Part shown: positions 1 to 10,479 of the stretch, piece after piece | Position numbering within the stretch: the first letter of the stretch is position 1 | Layout: the number at the start of each line of letters is the position of its first letter | Source of the DNA: Gonocerus acuteangulatus | Taxonomy: Eukaryota > Arthropoda > Insecta > Hemiptera > Coreidae | DNA: 64,000 bases | Direction: 5' to 3' | Assembly: GCA_946811695.1 (NCBI GenBank) | Contig: OX328128.1 | Span: 76,850,821 to 76,914,820, forward strand | Program-made: the position numbers and the translations under genes | The notes under the pieces: generated by a model | What the model saw: only the letters and a program-made list of their open reading frames with translations | What the model was told of the DNA's origin: nothing | Database searches by the model: none

Positions 1-105
1 GATTTTCTCTTCTCAAGGCTCCTTGAGAAAATTCCTCGCCGCACCATGGATTTCGGTGCTAATGGCCCTGATGTAAGTGCACCGTAAAAAAAAAAAAAAA
101 AACAC
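1..105 (+). repeat. SINE family A fragment (3' part with A tail)
   Basis: The stretch contains 'ggtgctaatggccctgatg...caccgt' followed by a run of A. The same 3' end (GCGCTAATGGCC...CGCCGTAAA) recurs at 16246-16387 and, reversed, near 14590-14660 and 25282-25490. That repetition plus the A tail marks it as a retroposed short element. Its 5' end lies outside the window. Confidence 0.65.
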
Positions 106-500
106 ACCTTGCAGCCATTGTGTTAAAAGCATACTCCAGCGGTTATATAGTTATTTATTATTTTATACATTTGGATGTAGACTTATGTACATGAAAGGGC
201 CCTACCTTATGTTAGTGCTCAAATGCTGTGTGTGTGCGTGTGACTTTGTATGTGTTGCATGGCGCGTGTGTGTGTGCATGCGTCACACTTAGTGCTCCTG
301 AAGAAGCTTAATATCAAGGGAAACATCTAGAGTGCGTTATAAAAAGAGTTAAATGGGGAGTTGAGTTGTTTTTATATAGTTATATACATGAACCTCTGTT
401 TTTTTAAAAATAGATGTTAGATTAAAAAAAAAAACGGTTCATCCAGAAAAGACTGTACACAAAACATTTCACCAAAACCTTCAATAAATCGTTAACTTAC
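106..500. other. AT-rich DNA, no gene seen
   Basis: TG-rich microsatellite-like sequence around 225-275 and otherwise AT-rich DNA just downstream (in gene direction) of the minus-strand exon at 501-620. It is probably intron. Nothing codes convincingly. Confidence 0.5.
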
Positions 501-620
501 AGTCTGGCAGTCAGGCATGGAACTAATAGTGTTTGATAGTTCTTCACTATTAGTGTTAGATAGATCTTCACTATTAGCGTTAGATAGCTCGTCGCTATTT
601 TCAGCTCCAAAAAAGTTTAA
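501..620 (-). CDS. Repeat-bearing exon of the minus-strand host gene
   Basis: Forty codons between TTTGTAG (ending 621) and GTAAGT (500-495), phase 0 at both ends. It begins LNFFGAENSDE, has three tandem copies of a 7-9 residue unit around LSN-x-NSE(D/E), and ends MPDCQT. The nucleotide repeats are visible as CTATTAGCGTTAGATAG-like units. The unit number may vary between individuals or relatives. Confidence 0.6.
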
Positions 621-2871
621 CTACAAACAATAATAAATTGTATAAATACATAGGTTTCTATTACTCTTGAACTCTTTGTGACAATTGTACTTAGATATTT
701 TTTTTTCTAAAAAATGAAGATTTGATAATCAAGTCGCTGACCAGGTTTCGAATTGTACAGTGGTTTAATGCTTTAAAATCTTAGTAATCCGAAGCCATTC
801 TATAGCTGGAACTTACTTTTACTTTTCGTTGATTTTACAATATTTTACAGCAAATGTTCATTACCTTCATAAAGCATTCCCACAAGTCATTGTGTGTGGA
901 TTAGTTGCTGTAACTGATACAGTTTGCCTGTGATCATTTTTTTCAAGAATGACCTTTTTTTTGGCAATAACATGAAATGGCTGAGAACAATGCACGGCTT
1001 TGCAATTTTTTTTTTTTTTTTTTTTTTTAGGGAAGACCATAACGATTAATAAAGCTTATGGGGATACCTCCTCAAGTAAAACTTGTTTCTACTAGTGGTT
1101 TCGAATGTTTAAAAGTGGAGTCATTTTGATCGAAGATCAGCCATGATCTGGGCACTCCTCCACTTCAAGGATTGACAACATTTAACAAAGCCCGTAGCAT
1201 GGGTTGTCGGCCCCAGAGAGGTTTTTGCTTGAAATTTGGAGAATGAAAATAGTCCCTTAAAAGTGGCCTAAAGCCGAATTCTGAATGTCCAGCCACCGTC
1301 GAATAAAAAAATTAAAACGAAAATTTTGATGAAAATTTTTATCTCACGATTGAGTTGTATGACCGGAATGAATAATAAAGAAAAATATGCATCTTTCTTA
1401 AGACTGTCAGAAAAAGAAAAAAAATCCGCTTGTGCGGTTTTCAACAAGGTCTGCTTTATTTGTTGCAGCAATTCCAAAACGAGTAGATAGCACAATGATC
1501 AACAGATAACAATTGGTGATTTAACTATCAGTTATCTTGTTAATGCTGTATATAATGCAACAACATGTTTGCATTTTTTAAATTAAAATGGTAATTAAAA
1601 GAGAAAAAAATGTATAGGACATTAACAAACATCATCGATTTGAAAGGAAAATAAATTGAATTGTCCAGACTCCAACAAACAGTTTTTAGGAAGATAAAAA
1701 TACATTCCAATTGTTCATTCACAAGAAACATTTATTTTATTAAAGAACATTAACAACTCAAGATGGCAGAATTTTCAAATTTCTTACTTTTAAAAACTTC
1801 AAAAATTAATTCACTGGCAGAGTTGGGCAACAATCAAATATTATGATCAAACAATTAACTTTTCTATCGTATGAGACAATGGAAGTTTATGACAATTAAT
1901 TCTGTTAATTGCTGTTTGCAATCAATTTCATCACAATTTATTTAATTACATCTGAAATAATAGTTAATAGTTTCATTATAAAAATAAATGGACAAAACTT
2001 ACTCAATGCCATTTTTTTCTAGTGCTAATTTTTTTTTAACTGATAGATAAAATTAAATTTCATCACAAGAACTCCGTTAATTGCCACTTGAAATGAATTT
2101 AATTATGATTAATTGAGTTGATATAACTAAAATTAATTAAAAAAGTAACCATTTAATTTTTAGTTACAATAAAATTAATATTTAATTGTTTCATTATAAC
2201 AATTAATGGAATTTATCATCATAATTGCGGGTGAGTACATTACAATTTAATTGTTAATTGTCAATCACTTTTGCAATCAATTTTTTCGCAATTCCGGTAT
2301 ATATATTACTCTGAAAATCTGTTTTTATTCTTAGCAGAAAACTTGACTACTCATTTCTTCATTTTCAACATTTATTTTGAATAATTATCAGGACTTCATG
2401 ATTTAAATGTTCTGTTTAAAATACTATAAACTCTATAAGAGGTTATTACAAGTTTATTAAAAACAAATAAATTAAGGCATTTTCTACTCACACTTGATTC
2501 GATTGTTGAGTCAGTCATTGCGGACTCATCCAGGCTATCCTGAAAATATAAAACTACACATTAATATTATTTTTTAATAAATTACTATAATAAATATACA
2601 AAAAATCCTAACCTTACAGTGTTAAGTAACTAATATTTTATTTTTCAGAAAAACACTTAGTCCCATAACAGGCCTGAAATACAGAGATATCTGATTCTTG
2701 ACCGTGGGGCACACAAGGTAGATAGAGTGGTCAGCACTATGCCCTTCTTGTTTTCGGGTACCCATTAAAAGCTGGGTGAGCCCAGGGACTGTCTTGGATC
2801 CTGATTTCAACCCTCAAAGATAAAATCTTTAGTGAGCGTCCGAGTACGAACTGGGGCACTAACTAAAGATA

Positions 2872-2940
<69 letters not shown>

Positions 2941-2991
2941 ATGTATGTATGTATGTATGTATGTATGTATGTATGTATGTATGTATGTATG

Positions 2992-3034
<43 letters not shown>

Positions 3035-3292
3035 GGTGTTCCACATTGAGATGTCATTACTTCAAGGGTTTATTTTGCATGCCATTTGTAGTTCAGGGGC
3101 GCAAAAATGAGCGTTCTATCTCAACACGCAGAGGAGCTACTCAAACTTTTGTCTTTTAGCGCGGTTCCTCCCTCCCTCCATAGGGAGGAACCTTGCTTAT
3201 AAGGTTGATCGCATGACGCAATCCGGAAGTGCCAACTAGATAATGCTGAGTTTCAGAACCCCTAGAGGCCGAAAATGATGGTGGTTCAAATT

Positions 3293-3328
<36 letters not shown>

Positions 3329-6300
3329 GCTGTTCGTGGTATACGTCAGCGAGTAATGGTCTGATTTTGATGAAATTTGGTACAAAAGTCTTTCATCTAA
3401 TTTGAAAGGTCAAGTTCCTTAACCAGCAGAATCCGACCATGGGAACATGGTTTTTGGGGCGAAATACGCGTGAAAAAATTGTTGCGCTTACTTCATATGC
3501 TTGCAAGTACTTGTTTAATAGGCTTCTTGGCATAAGAAAACGAATGAAACCATTTTTAAGGTGATAGCTTTAACCGTTTTCGAGAAAATTAATAAAATAT
3601 TTGTTGATTAACGTGTTTGGGTACTTAGAATCATGGGATTCAGTTGAAACATTTTCTGCATGTTCGATTTTCATCAAAACTAATATGTTGAAATTGTGGT
3701 TATTTTTGGACTTAAGGAAGGGTTAGAATAAAATATTTTATTAACAGACATGAAAAGTTCCTTAATATCTCGAAAACGGTTGAGAATATTGGTAAGCAGA
3801 AGGTTACCATTAGAAAGCTTGCTAAATTCTCAAAAACAAAGGTTCTGAAGAAAGTTTTGATTAGGCGATGTCAATCGGAAAATAAGTGCTTAAAACTTTA
3901 AAGTAATTGATTTCGGTTATTCGAACAGTTCTTTTTGTCAGTTAGCGCGGTTCCTCCCTCCTTTCATAGGAAGGAACCCCGCTTATAAGGTTGATCTCAT
4001 GAAACAATCCGGAAGTGTCCGACTAGAAATTTTTTTTAAAAACTACTGGCTTTTTTTAAAGAAAAACTGAGTTTTCGGAATATGTGATCAATGTATCGTA
4101 AATAAAGACATTTTTTAGAATCTACATTAAATTCCCAATAAGAAACACCCGTGTATTGAAATATTTCCATGTAAATTAAGAGCTATATTAAAAGCCATAT
4201 AAATGAGAATGTTTAATATTAGTTTTTTTATTAAATTATTCAATATTTTCTTAAGCAGCTATTTTTTAGACTAGAGGTTTGCCTCTGCCTCAAAAGTTGC
4301 ATTATTTAATAAGCTTCAAAATGGTATATTGTAGTTTAAGAAAAAAATCGATTTCAATCTATTTTTTTCTGATTTCTAAGTCAAGACCAATAAATGTGCT
4401 TTAGCATGAACGAGCCATTATGAACAAATTCTTTAACTTCACACGATGATGGTGATGTCCCCATCCTTCCCACACTACATGACGTTTATTACACAAGCCC
4501 ATCTACCAAATAACAACCTCACTCTGGTTTCAAATGGTTGGTTGCCCAGCTGATAATGGACGAAGTGGCGACGGAATGGCTGAACTCTGAATTCCCCAAT
4601 TGTTGCATCGGCCAGTATGGACCAGTTTCGTTTGCCCCCTAGATCCCCTGATCTGAATCCTCTAGATTTCCATATATTGGGAACATTAAAGAGCAGAGTG
4701 TACTCAGAGGCCACAACGTCGAAGGAAGAACTCATCAACAGGATCCAGGAGCAGTGCCAGCTCATGAGAACTCAAAGACAAGACGTCCTCCGTAATGTCG
4801 TGGATTCAGTTTGACGTTAAGCTTATATTTGTAGACATTTTGAAAATCTACTGGACAAATAGTTATTAGTCCACAGTAATAACCATTTTCCTCTGACCCA
4901 TAGATTTCTATAGATTTTTCCTAGGAAAACAAGGTAACATTTTAAAGCAACTTTTGAGGGTGCCTTTCATTTAAATGAATCTTTTTTAGCTTTTTATCTG
5001 CAGGAGACAGATTTTTGTATACAATTTCAACTTATTGTAATGTATAACCAAATTTACTTATAAGCAGAAATTTAATTAAATAGAATAGAATTAATATTAC
5101 AAAGACCCTCAAGGCATAACCATATAATATATGTATTCATTGTATTTACAATACTGGTAATTATTTCCAATATGTTCTTCTGAATTCTTTCACCCTTGAT
5201 TCCGACTTTTCCTCTTATCCTTATTAAGAGCAAAAAATGTGTTTACGTGGTGTGGGAACGGGCTGAATTCACTGTTCAGTCATTCTGTCACCACTCGTCC
5301 ATTATCAGCTGGGCAACCAACCATTTGAAACCAGAGTGAGTTGTTATTTGATAGATGGGCTTGTNNNNNNNNNNNNNNNNNNNNNNNNNNNNNNNNNNNN
5401 NNNNNNNNNNNNNNNNNNNNNNNNNNNNNNNNNNNNNNNNNNNNNNNNNNNNNNNNNNNNNNNNNNNNNNNNNNNNNNNNNNNNNNNNNNNNNNNNNNNN
5501 NNNNNNNNNNNNNNNNNNNNNNNNNNNNNNNNNNNNNNNNNNNNNNNNNNNNNNNNNNNNNNNNTTTTGTTAGACCATTTTCTTTTTAATGAGCTTAAAT
5601 GCTTCCTTAGCTCATCAAAAATTATATCCAAACTTATTTATATGCCGGAACGTTTTTAAATGTGCCAACAACTCGATTTTTCAACTAAAGTCCCTATACA
5701 TTTCAAAATTAAGAACCTTTTTTTTTATCTTTATCAGAATAAATTGTGAAAAAAAAAATGAGCTTTTCAATACATTAAACTTTAAAGTAGATTTTCTCAA
5801 AACTATGTTTTTCAAAACGGGCGATATGCTAGCGCCTTTAATTTTCACCTGATCAACTTTAAATGTTAACTTCAGCTTCCTAATGAGATTTGCTAGTAAA
5901 GTAGGATTTTTTTGATTCATCAAATTATAAGGATTTTATGGCCAATTTACAAAGGATTTTTTAATAGAAAATGAAGAATTGTTCACCATTTAAAAAAAAA
6001 AAAAAAAATATTTCTTAAAAAGCCTATGTACTTCACTAGATTTTACCTTCTTCCTTCAAAATAATTTTAGCTTTTTCCTCTGGATTAGAAATTTCCACCT
6101 GCAGACTATTGCCTGGGAAAAAATAGGGTTTCCGTTCGTTACAAAGAGCCGCCATTTTGCTTTCATACTTATTTTTTTTTGATAATATAACATCACATAT
6201 AAACTTTGACAAAAAAAAAAAAAAATTGAAAAATATTGATTTATTTTTTATTCATAAATCGAAGAAAATTACTTGGATTTTGATCACACAAGTAATATAA

Positions 6301-9300
6301 CCCCTTAAGAGGAATTTCAAAAATTGGCCTTGTTGCCGCCTTTTTGTATAAAACATATAAAAAATGTGTGCCACCCGTGGCCCGCAGGCCTTTTGCGTTT
6401 TCATGTCAATATTCTGACTCTTAGTTTTCGATAATATATTTTAATAATAACAGGTCTTGTAAACTTTTTTGCCTTTTTTAAAATAAATTACACAAAAGTG
6501 TTCTTATAGTTCAATATCTATTAAATTAGGCAACTAAAGTTAAGCCCTTCTTCGACCGCTAGATTGGTATTATCCCTAAGTTTAGGGTATACTCAGCTTG
6601 GAAGCCACACATTACTCAGAAGAGACAAGAACTCAACCGACGGTACAGACTTTTACTACACTTACTCGACCGACAATCACACATTACACTTAAGGACAAA
6701 AGACTCATTTACATGACAATACTCAGACCAATATGTACTTATGGCATAGAACTCTGGGGATCCACAAAGCCATCCAACTCCTACAAAATTTAATCTTAGC
6801 AGTCTAAAATCCTTCGCAAAATAGCCTCTATTCGCTCTATTCTTTGTATCCAATTTGACTCTCCAACCCTTATCAAAAAAATTATAACAAATATTTCATT
6901 CAAAATTACACGGACATCCTAATTCTTTAATAAACTCTTTATCCTCACATCAAATCCCAAATAACCCCGTTCGCCGACTGAAGCGTAACTGGCCTAGAGA
7001 CCAGCTCCAGGAGTAGTTCATCCTGATTTAATCACTCTGCCTTGTGGCTACTGCAACTGTGCGGCTTCCCTCCTCACGAGCTTCAAGATATATTCACATG
7101 TATCATTTTACTAGAAATGTATTTTTACATTGTTGTAAATTCTGAATAAATAAATAATATTTAAAAAAACCCTATGTTATGTTATGATCGGAAGAGAATT
7201 TAAAGAAAATCAGTACTTACGTGTTCAGAGCCTTCTTCGGAGTTGCTATTGCTCCCCTTTATGCTGTACTGGCTGTCCTTGATCTGAAGAGTCAGTTTCA
7301 GGGATGAGCGATCTACTAAACATCACAATAAATAACAATTAAAACAAAATTAAAAAAAAAAAAAAATAAGTCACGTTATTGGAGTATTCTTTTTAAATTT
7401 TATTCGCTAATGGTCAAGTAGTATTACTCTCGGTAGAAATAAGAAGTTTTATATCTCTGTACATTACACCGATATTTATGATTCTGGGGTTTTGTCGAAA
7501 ATAGGTCTACTTTACAAAATTTGATGCGCTGATTCCAAAACTGTACTTGGTTTTTATCTACCACTAAACCATTTTTGCACAATTAGTAGTCATACCTCAA
7601 ATGTTTTAATATAATTCTGTGCTTTTAGCTCAAAATTATTTGTAACCTTACACGGATTACGAGAATGTCATATAAATCATATATGTAAATCATATATTAA
7701 AGAGGATATGTATATATATTAATTTTAAAAGTGGAGAAACGTTGATACTAATGACACCTACTCCAATGACATCTTTAATAAAAGTAAGATTTTAGGCACT
7801 GCAATGCGCAGTGGAATACAATAGCGGAGATTAATCATTCGGAAAGCTCTATTACTACAAACAACAAAAATTGCTTCTCATTTTACATATCTTGTTTACT
7901 AGCAAATTTATTTTGTTGCCAATAACAATTACAAAACAAGAAACAATTAAAAATAGAGGAAAACAAACACCAAAAAAGCTTTCCAAGCAATGAGACGAAC
8001 ACTTTTGTAGTTTTGAACACCTTATATCTCCGATTGGATAGTTTCATCAAAAATTAATTCAGCACACTTTATGAAGGGAATTTAGTAAGCTTTCAATTTG
8101 TTACTTTTTACTTACAAGATTTCTAAGCTATTCTTAAAATATTTCAGAAATTATAAATAATTCTCGAAACTGGTCATGTCAGTTAATAAAATATTTTGTT
8201 TTCTAATATTTTCTTAACTCGAAAATGTAACCGAAATTTAAATCCCTTGATTTGGTTGTCAAATGACTCAAAAAATTGTTAACAGAATCCATTGTTTCAA
8301 AGTAGCCAAATCAAAAATTAGTTAGGAAACTTATTTTTCTAGATAATAATTAAATATATTTCCTTAAAAGTCCGACTTGCAGGAACTGTGTCATCTTAGC
8401 ACGGCTCCGTTCATACCCCTAGTGCCATTAGTAAAGGAATAGAAGCCATTATTGGTAGGTTTTGATCTTTTGTGAAAAAAAAAAAAAAAAAAAAAATCTC
8501 AAAGAGAAGTCATGTAAGATTTTGAGCGCCACAACAGGAAAATTAATGTTAAACATATGATTATCGATCAGCTGACTTATCCCCACCATATTGGATTGAT
8601 TATGTATTTGACAAGGCCCTACGAGGTTCTTCGCTTTAAATTGAGGCTGTAAATCTGTTTATTTATAATAAATTTAATTTAACACTTTATCCTGAAGAAG
8701 CAACACAAAAGTGTAAAACATATAGAGAAAAGAATAAACGAAAATAGTAAACAAATATCATAGAAGCGTGGATTGACATGTCGCTGACCTACCTATATTG
8801 CTAAATATTATTAAATAATAATTAAAAAATTTCCATTGATTAGTCAAACAGTCATTTATTTTACTGACTTATTAAAACTTCAAGAAATCAGATTAAATAT
8901 TATACCAAATGATTAATAATTTTTCCAAAATTAAATTATTAATGATGTATAAAAATTTACTAAGCAAGTAATATTTCATAAAAATATTAAAATGCCAATA
9001 CATGGTATTGCACTACATAAACATCTAAAAAATTAAATATGTAAAAGCAATCAAACAAACAAACATAAACAATTATTGTAACAAATATTTGTTAAAGAAG
9101 AGGCAAGCCTCTGTGTAAACGAACAAGCAAAAACACAGGCCTGGCACTCGTTGCCTTCCTTGTATTGACATTATTGTATTGGGAAAACTTAATGTGTTTA
9201 AGAAAACAAAAGTTATTCTTTTTTCTGTATGATAAAGTCCATTTTAAAATTATTTAAAAAAAAAAAAATCTACAAGATTTGTGATTCTGCTTTGCCTGAT

Positions 9301-9449
9301 TTTTAACAGATATATTTCTTATTAGTTTTAATTTATTTTTTTTTATTTTTTCTGTTAACATTCATCGATACTATCTACGAGGTGCCAAGAATGACCCCTA
9401 GTTAAAATGTTTATATACCTACATACATAAATACATATTCATTCATATA

Positions 9450-9522
<73 letters not shown>

Positions 9523-10424
9523 ATGTGTGTGTTTTGGTTTTCAGCACAAAACTAATGTATAGCATTCGAATATCTGAACAATTAACAAGTTAGTCCCTCA
9601 ACAAAATGGTAACGTTACGGACACGTGCGTAAATAATGAAGAGACAATAGACATTTACAGTAGATAATTTGCACAGACAGTTCATTGTGTTAATAACTTG
9701 CGTTTATCTTAACAGCGAAAATATATTACGTCACATGAACGTCTACGAACACACAAAACTTTCAATTTCTACTAAACTCCACAGAGCTGTTAACGATTGA
9801 ACAGATAATAAACAATAACCAGCATTTAGGAAGTTTAGTTCAAATAATAGGAAAACCTGAGACTTGGAACCTAATGTTAGAATATCTGTTAGCCATCGAG
9901 AGTTGGGAAAAATATTTAGGACGTTTTGACTACTCTTTGGTAGCCTTCGTCAGCAATGAAAATGCCGGGAGGCAGAGGAAGACCAAAGTTAAGAATTAAG
10001 TAACCATTGTGGAAGTGTGCCCCCCCCCCTTTAGCCGAATCCCAACTATTCCATCGTTGCTTATATATATAGTGTGTGATTCCCAAACGAAATTTGTCCT
10101 GCTCTTGATGACATATCACATCAGTAATAACAATATATTTTTTTTATTTGCATAAAAATATGTATGGATAATGTTAATGCTTAGTTGTCATAGATTCAGT
10201 TTACTTTGTTAAAATGTTCTCTTAGTTAAAGTATCTAGTTTGGCAGAAATGATTTAATCTGTTTTATTTAAGATTATTCAGACACTGATAAATTATAGTT
10301 TTTAGCACTTTCCTCCGAAGGAAAGTAGCTATTGAGGTTGCACTCATGACGGAATTTTTGAAAAATTTCTTCAAATCTTTATCGATCCTACCTAGTAGGC
10401 ACCGAAAATGACCCCCGTCAAATT

Positions 10425-10479
<55 letters not shown>

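Noticed and set aside
2807..3159. Several long open frames over the TG/TATG/TA tract
   Set aside because: They are translations of a microsatellite in both strands, with only Cys/Val/Tyr/Met or His/Thr/Ile content.
5336..5659. Open frames across the N block
   Set aside because: They are open only because the unknown bases contain no stops.
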